From Pyrocephalus nanus (Eukaryota; Chordata; Aves; Passeriformes; Tyrannidae), in assembly GCA_038380795.1 (NCBI GenBank), contig CM076272.1, positions 6,010,001-6,074,000 on the forward strand: DNA of 64,000 nt, in the 5' to 3' direction. Below, piece by piece: positions 26,901 to 38,678 of this stretch. The notes beneath the pieces are model-generated. The model ran no database searches. It was not told the origin of the DNA and was given only the letters and a program-made list of their open reading frames with translations. A program made the translations under genes and the position numbers. Within the stretch, counting starts at the first letter, position 1. Each line of letters opens with the position of its first letter.

Positions 26901-27880
26901 CTCTCAAAGGAATTGATATGTGTGTGTGCTTGTTGGTACAAAGGTTGTTCAGAATATAAATAAACTAGTTAAAGGATGCTCATTTTAAAAGGATGTTCTG
27001 CATATTAATAATTGTGAGAAACAGACATTGGAAACCTGCTTTGAAAACTTGTGATTCAGCCAGTTGGTCAAGGGAAGCAAATGAAAATACATCTAATTTC
27101 TGTGTGACAAAGTTGAGTTCTTTGCCCAGGGCTAACTCTGAGAAATCCTGACTATATCTACCTCCAAGAGTGGGTAAACTTTGGGACCCAAATCCACAGG
27201 GAGATGGGGATGGGTAGTTGTAACTTCTTAGCTGTGCTGATACCTTTCCAACCACGAGGTCAGGATGTTGAAATATTTGGACACAGCTTGAAGGGTTAAC
27301 TCTCCTTGTGGTAACAGACCCTGCCCTTCCTAATACTCCCCAGCTTCCTTCAGAAGAATAACCCCTCTCTTTGAGGTTCTTTCTTTCACTTTCCTTGTGT
27401 TGCTGAATGGACTAAATGGCAATGAACACCAGAGACCAACAATTTGTCCTGTCTTTTATTAAGTTTGATGGGAGTTTCTGTGAATGTATGATTTGGTGGG
27501 TCATCTTGAAAGCTCTTTCTCTTGAAGTGAAAATATGGGGCCTGGGGGAAAGTGGTAATGTAAGAGTTAACTATTGCAGCATTTTTGATTGGTTGGAAAT
27601 CAACCTGTCCTCTTACATTATTACTTTCATAAAAAGTTCCACATCAGATCAGAGTTCCTGAAATACTGTTGCAACCACTAGCAATCTCCATTGTTGGAGG
27701 CATCAGAGTGGGACAGAGCAGCCAGTGTCTGTTGACCCTATTTTGTCACCAAAACCAACCTTATTTCATGCTTTTGCTATTGTGACAACAGTTTTCAGTC
27801 TCCACATTTCTAAGCTTTGCATCACTCAATGCTTTCCATTGCTGAGAACTAAAGAAAAACTGTTTCTATCCACGTAGTCC

Positions 27881-27897
27881 AAAAAAAAAAAAAAAAA
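27881..27897. repeat. Poly-A tract, 17 bp
   Basis: A run of 17 A about 220 bp before THSD4 coding exon 2. It is too far from the acceptor to belong to the splice site. Confidence 0.9.
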
Positions 27898-28120
27898 CCT
27901 GCCCAAAACTTTTTGTCTGAATGGTTGGTGGCTGTAGGAAACCTCCTCCTATACTGGCAGGACAGGCAGTCTTCTGACAGGCTGGGAATGAAAGAAGTTA
28001 CTTGCTATGTCATTCCACTTCACTTATGACTGCAGAGTGAATGGCTGGACAAGGGTATTAGTGCTCTTCTCGGTTTACAATATGAATTCTAATTCCTGAG
28101 TCGATATGTTGTGTCTACAG

Positions 28121-28584
28121 GTTCCCCAGAGGATAGAAGAGCAAGGACATGCATCTGAGGACAGCAGTGCAGGAATCCCAGGCATGTGGGGCAACTGGGG
28201 CCCCTGGTCTGCCTGCTCCCGGAGCTGCAGTGGAGGTGTGATGGAGCAGACACGGCCCTGCCTCCCTGCCTATTACTGGGAAAGGGAGCAGAATCGGGGG
28301 TACCGGCACCCGGGGTGGCAGTTCCCAGCCTCGGACAGGACTCACCACAACCCCCACCAGGAGGACTCGCTCTCTGCCTATCCCGGCCATGTAATTTCTG
28401 CCATCCGGACATCTGTGCCACTCCACAGGAACGAGGAGCAGCTTTGGGCTGGGCTTCGTGCCCCTGTCCCTGCTGGGGGCCATAACAGCAGCCACGGGGG
28501 CAGGGGGACACTAAGGGGCAGCCGGCACTCCCAGAACCAGCAGCATTCCCAGAACCACCGGCACAGCGCCCAGGCAGAAAAGAG
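28121..28584 (+). CDS. THSD4: THSD4 coding exon 2: first thrombospondin type-1 repeat
   Basis: The exon encodes residues 34-187 plus two bases of codon 188 in a secreted matrix protein that binds fibrillin-1 and promotes microfibril assembly. It begins VPQR, as in the human protein. Residues 56-80 form the start of a thrombospondin type-1 repeat: WGNWGPWSACSRSCSGG has the WxxWxxW tryptophan ladder (W56, W59, W62; C-mannosylation type) and CSRSC, the O-fucosylation motif. A conserved block, HVISAIRTSVPLHR, covers residues 123-136. Residues 84-121 and 169-182 are rich in H, N, Q and S and look longer than the human region. N155-S-S is a possible N-glycosylation site. Splice sites are TGTGTCTACAG before and GTACGT after. 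The phase-2 end matches the next exon. The antisense frame here is only a shadow. Confidence 0.95.
28526..28561 (+). repeat. THSD4: In-frame 18-bp tandem duplication inside THSD4 exon 2
   Basis: Two 18-bp units (CACTCCCAGAACCAGCAG and CATTCCCAGAACCACCGG) encode HSQNQQ and HSQNHR. They are followed by CACAGC (HS), the start of a third unit. The duplication keeps the reading frame and lies in the low-complexity linker after the first TSP1 repeat. Confidence 0.85.
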
Positions 28585-30129
28585 GTACGTGCACACATGG
28601 CATTCCCAGTGGCAGTGATGTTTCTTCAGAACGATGTGGCAGATTAGAGCTGATATTTTTTAATAGTTATGGTAAAGTTATTAAAGGTTGAGATTGATTT
28701 TTGCAGCCTTTACCATCCCTTGTTGAAGGCTGTCCTCCCTCACTACTATGTGATATGACTATATAAATGATAATATCCAAGGACACATATAATTCTTCTA
28801 CAATTGTGCTAAGCAGATTATCTCATTCCCCTTTATCTTATTCTCCTTTTGTGTTATGATTTATTGAGAGATTTTTCCTTTTCTGACACACTCTCATTTG
28901 ACATTTCCATCTTCACCGTAATAGTAAAAATCAGAACAAATAACAGCTCTATAATTGTATTCTTAACTTCCATGGCCAGTCTGATTTTAATTGGCTGAAA
29001 TTAAGATTAATCTAACCTTTTTTTCATAAAGGATGGCCAACTGTCTGTTCAGCTTTTCTAAGTTTGTTTTGTGTTTTCCAAAGAATTATTTATTCCAAAG
29101 AGTATTTATTACCTTTTTATTTTCTCTTTTTTTGCTTTTTTTTTCTTTCTGCTGCCTCTTTTAGCAAAATTTCCTGTTTGAAGAAACAAACAAAATTGTT
29201 TAATACACAGAATATTTTAAACACTGTATATGTTTATATTAATTTTGTAATAACAGTTGCTCAGTCTTTAAGGCTGTGTGGAACTGTGCTGTTGCAAGTA
29301 ATCCCAATTATTTCTCCCATTTATGAGGAAATAATTTTTTATCTTCTTAGATACCAATCTATCAGAGTTTTTTAATGTATGTGTGAAAGGAAAATAGATG
29401 TGTTTCCAGTTTGGAAGCTGAGCAGAACAGGCATGGAGATCCCCTGGGATGGAGTGCTCCTGAAATGTTTCTATTCTATCTGTCTTTGAATGTGTATTCC
29501 AGCAGTCCTCTGGTTCTTTCCCTCTCAGCTCTTTTCTGGGAAATGCATGAAGAGAAGTTTTTTTGGGGTAGTTAACCAAAAACCCCACCCAAGCCAAACA
29601 AAAAGCACTGAAAAGCCATAACCAAAGAAACCTTCCTTCATATCATCTATTTCTTTAAGATTCCTAGTGATGCAGTCAGCTGTAGTTACCTCTTTAAAAC
29701 CATGTTGCTGCCCAAACAACACAAAAAAGAATGTTACCTTGAGGCAATGTTCCAGCCTGACTGGAGTAAGACAGTAGAACTCTGTTGCTGCATATAAAGA
29801 CACTCTCATCCCCTGCAAGAACCTCTCTCCATCTAAAAGAATAGTTGAAAATAGAATTAACCTGTTAGCCTGTTGTTTGCCTCAGTGAAGCGTAAATTTC
29901 AAGCAACAGAACCAGCTGTTCAGATGTTGATCCTCCCAGGTGTTGCTCATTTCCTTTGTCACTGCTTTGTCTATCAAAGCCGTGGAGTATAAATCCAACA
30001 TGGCTCTGATGATCTTGGAGAAATTCAGGGAATGCTAGAGACAGGCACAAGGAGTGCCAATATGCCTGCATTGAGGCAAAAGTAATATTTTCTTTCTCCT
30101 GTTTTCCTACATCATAATTTGCTATAAAG

Positions 30130-30440
30130 CACCCCTATTCTGCGCTGTGCAGCGTGGCAGCCACAGGTTGTAGTCCATGGCTAGGTAATTGCTCATTGCA
30201 GGAGCCTGGCCTTGACCCCTTAGCCCAAAGTCATCTGAAGCCATTTTGCTGCAGCCCCTGGGCACCCTCTGTGTCCAAGGGAATCCCAGCTGGCCTGGCC
30301 TCTGCAGCAGCCCTGCTGGCACAGCTGGGCTCCCATCCCTGCAGGCTGGCCCTTGCTACTGGGGTGGCCTCTGCAGGCCTGCACAGACTGGAACGGTTTG
30401 GAACAATCATTGCAGGATTGGCTGCAATGTGAGAGGATGA
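30130..30440. other. GC-richer patch of unknown origin
   Basis: About 300 bp are distinctly richer in G and C than the flanks and contain many GGCC, CTGCAG and CAGCTGG words. Frames are open on both strands (up to 92 codons) but encode nothing recognisable. It could be an old repeat family, such as an LTR piece, or a local GC patch. Confidence 0.35.
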
Positions 30441-31349
30441 TGAGCAGGAAATGATATTGACTGTGTGCAGAAGTGAAGCTGTGTTATTTCCTAATAGATG
30501 CAATTAAAATGATCACAGTATCTGTTGTGCCTCCACTTTCCTATATGATGGAGGCCTTTGCTTTTGAAAATTCTTGTGCTTTCCTAAGCAAAGTGCAAGC
30601 TTCTGTACCACAGTTGATTTTCCACCCCCATACACACACCGCCCCTTGGCAAAAGACTGTGGACTCAAGGTCAGTGTTTTAATCTTACTTGCATAATAAG
30701 TTATTTCCATCTTGTGTTAGCAGGTCCCTGGTGGCTTTAAAGCCTGTCTTATTGCATAACTTTCAAATTCTTTGGTTGTGACTTTAAAAACAGGATGAGA
30801 ACAAAAAATGTTAGTAGAAAATGGAATTATTAAAATGACAAACTTAATAGTTTTCCTTCATTTGCAAAATCCACAGTAAAAACTTTCTTTACGAAGGAGA
30901 CAAGTGTTCCTATCAAATAGATGGAAAATGGATTTCAAAACGTGAGTTACTTTAGACATGATTTTTATACTGGAGAACAGTGTTCAGTGTTCGCTAAATG
31001 GATGATCCTGGAAATTCATGTCAGGCTATTAAAAAAATAACACCTCTGTTTCAACAATATGTACAATCAGTGGAAACTTTTTTGGGGTATTTCTATTTAC
31101 TATGCTGGACTTTATATAAAAGCTGTAATTTTGCAGACTTCCATAAAGCAATAAAAGAGGAATGGACATTTGTGACTGAGATTATGCTCACATTGATAAC
31201 ATGGTATGATGAAACTGAACGAATTCCAAGGCAAATAGGTTTGAAAGCAACAGCAATCCTCTACAGCAGACCAGTGTGTTTGTGTCATTGAGAAGCAAGT
31301 GGAAAAGTTCTCTGCCTGCTTCCAGGCAGCTGACAAAGGACTGCTCAGC

Positions 31350-31370
31350 TTTTTTTTTTTTTTTTTTTTT
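31350..31370. repeat. Poly-T tract, 21 bp
   Basis: An uninterrupted T run with no recognisable source gene beside it. It is a simple homopolymer tract in the intron. Confidence 0.9.
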
Positions 31371-34300
31371 AGCAAAAATCAGAGTATGATTTAGGTATCA
31401 TTAAACTTGATATACCTTGTCTTTGAAGAGGATATTCACATTTTCAGCTTTTGAAAGTTAGTTTAGTTAGGCCCTAGGAAACCAGGGCTGCACTTGAAGC
31501 TCAGGGAGAGAGAGATTTGAGGTACCTTGAAGCTTAGTTTAAAAGGTTTCAGTGCATCAAAAATGATGGTCAGTCACTGGAATGAGTATGGAAACACTAA
31601 AAGCTGAGGCTTCTCTAGGTTGTCTGTCAAAGACAGGGAGCGTTTCCCAGCCTTGAAGAGTTGAGTTCCCATTAGCACAGCCTTGTTTTCTCTATTTTGC
31701 ACCTGGCTAAAATGCATGGAGCATACCATACAATAAGAACAAACAGGAATGAGGAGATGGTGAAAAAATATCACAGTATTTAGAAAAAAAAAATCAAAGC
31801 ATTTAGATATCTTTGTAGAGAGGCACATATGGAAAAGTAATAAGGGCGTGCAAAAGGATAACATGCTTAAAGAGGGAAAACACATCTTGAAAGGAAATAT
31901 CATTCATGGACTGGGTTTTAGTACTTCTTATTCTCTGTTTTGAGGATAGAGAGGACAGAACAAGAATTTCATATAAATTGTAGGATGCTTACAGCTGCCA
32001 CCTTCTCTCTCTCTGTTAAGAAGCAAGTGGCTTTTGTGGTGGAGTGGCAAAACTTCTGAGTCCACATCTGTAAGCGTGATGTGCACCTTGTATCTGGTTC
32101 TTAGGAGCAGAAAGAAAAAAAATAGAGTTATCACGAGAATAATAAAATAACTAAGGCATTCTTGCATAAACAGTGCAAGTTTAAAGAAATATGTTAACAA
32201 GGAAAGTGCTTCCCTAAAGCTTTTATTTTTGTATTTGGAAAAAGAATGAGAGGAAAGATTTGCACTGAGGAAATAATCCAAAAATCGACTTCTCACATAG
32301 CTGTAGCTCTGTGGTCTTTATTCTGCTGCCAGCAGCTGACGTGCAAGTCTGCTATGCTGCTGTGTACCGTGGATAGGGTCAGCCTGCGTTTCTAGGCCTG
32401 TGAGCAATGGAAAGCAAGAGTCTATCTTTTAATGTCAAACCAGAATTTCCTTTCTGAAAGTATGCTTTTGCCCCCTCTCACAGATGGCTTTGACCAGGCA
32501 AATGTAGGTCACTAAGCTGGCAGGTCTACAGGTAACCTTTAAAGGGACAATTCAATTGTTATTTCCTTAACTCATTTAAGCATCATTAGCTGTGTGTTGT
32601 GATGCAATTTTTGTGACCTTTTCTAGTCAGCTCCAGTTCCAAGAGGTGGACAAATGTGTGATTGCTGCACCTTCAGGTTCAAGAAGGTATTATTTTCTCA
32701 AGTTATGAGGCTTTATGTGTGTTGGCATGAGTACTTGCTTTTCTTAGGATCTGGAATGAAACCCAGCTCAAGTACTCAACCATCCCTCCTTTTATTATTT
32801 CTCTCATAGAATGAAAATGTTGTGCATTTAACCCAAAGCCCAGCATGGTTATAAAAGCTTATGAGGGGTTGATGTGTGTACAGAAGAAAGACAGAGAGAG
32901 AAAGATGGGATCCCTTTCTGAGGATAAATTTTCCAGAAGAAATCTAAGACCTGTGGTGGTAATCAAAGAACTCATTTTGGTAGCACTTGGGGGATTTAAA
33001 GCCATGTGAGAAAGATGTTTATTTTCCTTCTGAATAAAATTCCAAACAGATTCTAACAGCAATAATGATCATATGAGGTATTTCCTCCCAGAATGAGTAG
33101 GGGTGGTTGTGGCTTCAGGCTGACTTCATGTTGTCACACTTCTCATGTGGAGATTAATCCCTCCGGGTTTCACTTCTTATTACTGAATTAATATCAATTT
33201 TTATTATGCTACTGTGAGTGTGCTTTGAATAGTATTACCAAAAATAGAACCCTAACATGTTAGGTGCTGTAATTGCAAGCCACCCCAGAAGTTTTCTTAG
33301 TGCTTAGTTCAACCCTTCCTGAGCTGGGCTGACTGAAAGGAGGGGAAATGAGAACACTGCTCGTTTTCAGTTAGATGGAGATAGTGCATTTTACCAGGGA
33401 ATTATTGCCCAGTTGCTGAGGAGCAGAGACACAACAAACCTCCCATCACATTGGTAATGCATCTCCACAGAACTATGAGGTTCTTTGCATTGAATTTGTT
33501 TGCATGATTCATTCAAGTCTAGATGAAGCTAAGTGGATCAGAGGTATTATTAAACTCACAGAAAAAGAGAACTGTAGTATTTGGGTTCAAATTTTGGAAT
33601 CTCTCTCAGAGCTGAGTGACATAAAGCTGGGAGATCAGCAAAACCAAACATTGTAAGTTATTGTGCTGGGTGTATTACTGCAAATGTGCTAAACTGGGTA
33701 TTAGTGGTGGTCTCTGAGGATGGAAAATTTCATTTAAGGTAGTCCACATCCCCTTAATTAAACCTGTTCCAAAGAGGCAGTTTTCTTAGTGAGCTTATTC
33801 ATTAATTCTACTTTCTCATAAAAATGAAAATATTTTTTGCCCCTAACATGATGTAGAAATGAGAATATCTGTGATATAGTGTAGTATAATCCATTTTCCT
33901 ACAGAGGAAGCACTTTTTAGATACAGTTGGTTACTCTGTGAATTCTAGCAGTTGAGATTTTTGGGACAATTGTGCTTACAATGATTTTAATAATCCTGTG
34001 CGTATGTGACATGGGAAGTAATTCATGTCTGCAAATCATGGTGTGGTTACCCAAGTTACGTAAACTAAACAAGTTATTCTTTCCTTTTAGTTAATGATAA
34101 TGAAAATCAGTGAGATGAAGTGAATGCCCACACTGAATTAACTGCACTGCCAGGTGCTGAAGCATGAACAAGGTGCTGTGGTGTGGCAGAAGTTTGTGGT
34201 GCTGGCCCTGCTTCCCTCTGTGAGTTGCACCCTTGGAAGGGCTGTGTTGGAGGATGCAGCAAGGCCATGCAGCCTGGCAGCATGGAAAAGAATGTAAATA

Positions 34301-37180
34301 AGAGGTGAACATCCAATCATATGTGAAGGCTAGTGGTAAATTATAGATAATAGAGCTAAGAATAGTGTTAGAATGTAAGATTCTATGGGACAGTGTGAGG
34401 AACAAGATGTAATATACTGGATAAAGAGAATAAAAGCTGAATTTAGGCCATCATCATAAGTGCCCAGTTTTATATTTAGGGCCGTCCTCGTATTTAATAC
34501 AACAGGGCTGGATCATCTCTTGTGACCAGATATTGGACAGAGATATCAGAGAGATCTGCTCACTGCTTTAGGGCCACTTTCTAGGTCAGTGAACAGACAG
34601 CCGTGCATATCCATAATATAAAACAGAGCCAGAGAGCTCTCCTCTTTCATTCATGTTTAAGTGTTTTTTTCCAGAGTGATTTAGAGCCGGTGAAATGCAG
34701 AGCTGTGCAGTGCTGGGAGGGGATACATGGTGGCTTTTGATAGGAAGCAACCTGGCTGCTGAGAGCTCTCCCTCTTGAGTAGATGGAAATATATCCAGAT
34801 CCAGTAAATCATTTTCGTTAAAAAGAATTCCTGTGAAAGAATCTGCTAAAATACTGGTAGGTGTAAACTCAGTAGCAGTTATGAACAGGGTAACACGGTT
34901 TATTTTGTGGCTTAAACATAAGAAAAAGGGGAAAAAAATCATGGTGGACAGTCTTTTTAAAGTAAACCTTTTTTAACTACATGCCTAAGTATATATAAGA
35001 CATGAAGGAAAATTAAAAGCAGTAGGAGGGCTGGAAAGTAAATGATTGACTAGGACAGTTGTAGGCCAGTTGCAGTTTTGAATTATGGAGGAAATGCCAG
35101 GGGTTAAAAATACGTATCTGAAATTATTTTAAGGATACTATTTAGGGCTAATAATAAAAAGAAAAAGGACATGAAAAAACAAATGGCCATACTTAGCCTG
35201 TTAACAGAAACTTGTGTCATTAGGGCCAGGGTTTTTTTCCATTTGAAGTTTTGTGTCTACAAGGACTTCTCCATCTCCCTTTAATTTTCTTCTTTATTAC
35301 ATTTTAAATATTGGAGTAATATTTCAATAACTTCATTGCTGACAGTAATAGCTGATAAGTCACTTGCAGTTCTTCAGAAACAAAATCAAGGCAACTTAAA
35401 TACTTGAACTGTTTGTAAATGGGTAGTGTCATTTAAAACCTGTCAGTTAATTACAGTAATGTAATGCTGCTTAAAAGATATGACCTAAAATATTAAGTTA
35501 AATCGGGAATACTTATTCACAGAAATAGATTTAATTAAGTTAAAATGTATATAATTGATTTAGTTATGGAGGATTTTGCCTACTAACAAGCAGTCCTGTT
35601 AAAACCACGCTGAGCAGTAGGGCTTAAATTTAAGCCAAGGAGCTCTGATAGGGATCCAAGGGGTTGGAGCTCCTTTAGAACTAATTTTCTACTTGAAATC
35701 AAAGAACTGCAGTTTTGGAGCATCTTTTGAAATAGAAATTAATAACTGCAATGCAAAAGCACAAATTGGGGTAGTTTAGAAGACATTTTGCAGTGGAAAT
35801 GTGGAATATTGGGAAATAAAGCTATAGATCATATTTGTAACCTCTCTTCTGCCTTTTTGTCCACTTTGGTCTTGCACATAAAGCCTCTGCTTCTGCTGAT
35901 TGATTGCTGTTAAGTTCAGCTTGAGTAGGTGCTGGAGGTGGATTGATTGCTGTGATGATGGGACAAAACCACAGCCAGCAACACTTCAGAGAACAGATTA
36001 TAGGGCAGCTGCTTAATTCAAGTGAGAAGGAGAGGCAAGGACCTGGAGAATGTTTGGGTCCTGGGCACGCAGAGCCAAGATGAGTTTCCTTGGCATTTTA
36101 GAGGACTTACATGTTAATTCCAGGACAGGATTCCTGGTAAAGGAACCTTTGAAAAAAAGCTTCAAAGTCGACTAAACTTTCAACAAAATCAAGAGAAAGG
36201 TCTAAGTGTTGGTTTCACTTCGATCAGATGATCTGTGGTGAGATTCTGTTGTCTTTCATTGCTGTGGTTGTTGTGAGTGGGCAGACAGGGAAGAAAACTG
36301 TCTTCCTCTTCTTGTGGAATTATTTCTGCGAATAGACAAGAGACAATTGGGAAAAAAATATCTGCAATTTTTGTGCAGTTTTTTCTTTTAATTCCTGGTG
36401 AAACTGTTACTTTCCCAGAACATTACGACTCCTGGAGAAAGAGGGAAAGGTTGTGCATTGAAAATGTGGGAAATGGGCAGCTTCCTCAGGTTCATTCTAA
36501 GGAAACTTTCCAACAGTACAAGTCTTCCTTGGTGTCATAAATGAGTGGTTTTTGGTAATGTTCACCCTTGCAGCTTTTCATTTACAAGGGAAGTACTTTG
36601 ATATTACGAGATGAATGAAATGCTGCAACGCTCATGAAAATACATTATTTATTCTGTCAGACATAAGAAGAAAAAGCAAATTAGTTATGCTTCATCTGGA
36701 AGTAGGCCAGGGAACCTCTGTTTAGAGAATAGTGGGAGAAGTGTAAGGAGAAAGGAAGTGATGGGAAAATGGAAAAAATGAAAAAGGTATGTTGGAGAGA
36801 GGCTTTGTAAAGAGCACTTAAGGGAAGAGGTGGAGGCCCAGGAAATTTGTAATCTTACCTGTGTATTTTAAAGACACTGGATATCCTTGGTTTGAAGGGG
36901 ATTTCTATTCAATATAAATAACCAGCTCTGAAAGTGCTTCATTCTTGAAGACCACTTGAGGTTCAAAGCCCTGTTCTTAGTATAAAGCCTATGAGACAGT
37001 CACAATGCATTTATTTGCTAAGGCACACGTTTGCTGATGGTTAAAATTAGAAAAGGTACTACAGCAAAGTTCCTTTTTGACACTGCAGATGTGCTAAGAA
37101 GGGCCAGTTCTCACTGTTTGCAGCTGGCATATCCTCAGCATGAGAGAAGTTAAAAGTTAGACCACCAAGAATACTAGCTA

Positions 37181-37207
37181 ATAATAATAATAATAATAAT
37201 AATAATA
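37181..37207. repeat. (ATA)n trinucleotide microsatellite
   Basis: About nine uninterrupted ATA/TAA units in the intron. It is probably length-polymorphic. Confidence 0.95.
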
Positions 37208-38640
37208 TTTTTAAAATGCTTGCTATAACCCTTACATTAATAGCACAAACCCTCATTTTCATACCTGTCTAGGAAAATGTATTTTTGAATTTAAGAATAT
37301 ATTTAGGTTGGCTTAAGTTGAAAGGGACCTATCATTATTGTTATCAAAGTGCTAAAGATTTGTCTGAGCAATCAGTAAGGTGCATGTGTTTGTGAGAATT
37401 ATACCCAAAGAAAGGACATTGCCAGGCCTGCATTAAACAGCTGTTATGCCTCTGCTTGAGATGAACACAATAGATCAGAGATGTCTGCTGGCTGTGGTCT
37501 GACATGAATCACTGAATGCTTTTCTACATATATTTTTCTGTTAGGCAGTAATTTGCCTTTAGGTGATAACTCTATTCTTGCTGACATTTTTCCCCCCTTT
37601 TCATACTGACTAATAATATTAGTGAATAGTTCTTTTCCTCTTCTTATTCTCTCTTTTTCTTCTTCAGTCTAGTGAAAAACTGAAAAACTTTTTATTATTG
37701 TGTTTATTTGATACACTGCACAGTTTAGCCAGAGAGACTAACAGTTGATGGAGCTGGTGAGATTTAGTTATCCTTGTTTTCTGATAGTTCTTCCTATCTG
37801 TTGTTTCTAATTCCTGAAGGGATATTTAGGACCTTTCCCCATGCAAAGTATTGCAAACAATCATTGTTTGATATATTTTTATCAGAAGCAATGAAATAAA
37901 AGGCTTGTCCTACATTAAATAGTTTTATTAACATCAATGGATCAGCAGTAGTGAAAATCTGACTGACATAAAGATTTGCAGCCAGAAGTTCTCATGTAGA
38001 ATTAACATAAGTGAAACTTGGGATCATGTTGTTGCTTTACCTGAGCTGATTTGGCTGAACTAGGATGGGCAACTTCTGTTTAAGTGAAACAGATATAGGA
38101 TATGAACATAACTGTCCCCAGTCCTCAGTTGTCTCTAAGGACTCTGTGGGCTCTGAGTGCACTTGACAAACCTATTAAATCTCTGACTATCAACATTAAT
38201 TTACAGGCAATGGAAAACTAGCATGGCTGTTTTGCTAATACAGTCATATTTGGTTCAGCTGGAAAGAGAAGTGCTTTTGGAAAGACTAATGTGGAAGGTA
38301 GTTGGTAGCTTCCTGAAGGGCTCCAACATGTGCAAAAAGCACTGGATTTACAAGTGAGGAACATGGGGTAATCCTGCTGAGTAAAGTGCCAGGCTTCTTC
38401 TTCCTATCACCTATGTTTCAAACAGTTGATGTTTTCTCTTCTCTGGGAGTTGAGTTTCTTGTGATTTTTAGCTGTTTATTGTCTAGTTAAATGAAAAGTG
38501 AAGTGTTACTTTAATTGATTCAGTTCTGAGCATGACAATGCTTCTTGTACTTTAGTGCCAGTGGTTGACTTCTCATTGGAATTCAACCCTCCAATCATTC
38601 TCATGATTGGTGCTCCAATTTTTGGTGCTCAGTACCTAAG

Positions 38641-38678
38641 TAAACAGTATCAGCTCCATCTATAAACAGTATCAGCTC
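38641..38678. repeat. 16-bp direct repeat, 22-bp period
   Basis: TAAACAGTATCAGCTC occurs at 38641-38656 and again at 38663-38678 with a 6-bp gap. This looks like a small local duplication. Confidence 0.9.

Larger units (their letters stand above)
12381..28120 (+). other. THSD4: THSD4 intron after the signal-peptide exon (15,740 bp)
   Basis: The intron starts GTAAGC and ends TGTGTCTACAG. I see no nested gene. It contains a degraded CR1 piece (about 13120-13300), an AT palindrome (20294-20344), the main CR1 copy (17812-18805), an older CR1/L3-like relic (about 23070-23340), and homopolymers at 24077-24093, 26876-26900 and 27881-27897. Confidence 0.85.

Noticed and set aside
28089..28598. 169-codon minus-strand frame over THSD4 exon 2
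   Set aside because: It is the antisense shadow of a GC-rich real exon. The plus strand has the conserved TSP1 motifs and matching splice sites.
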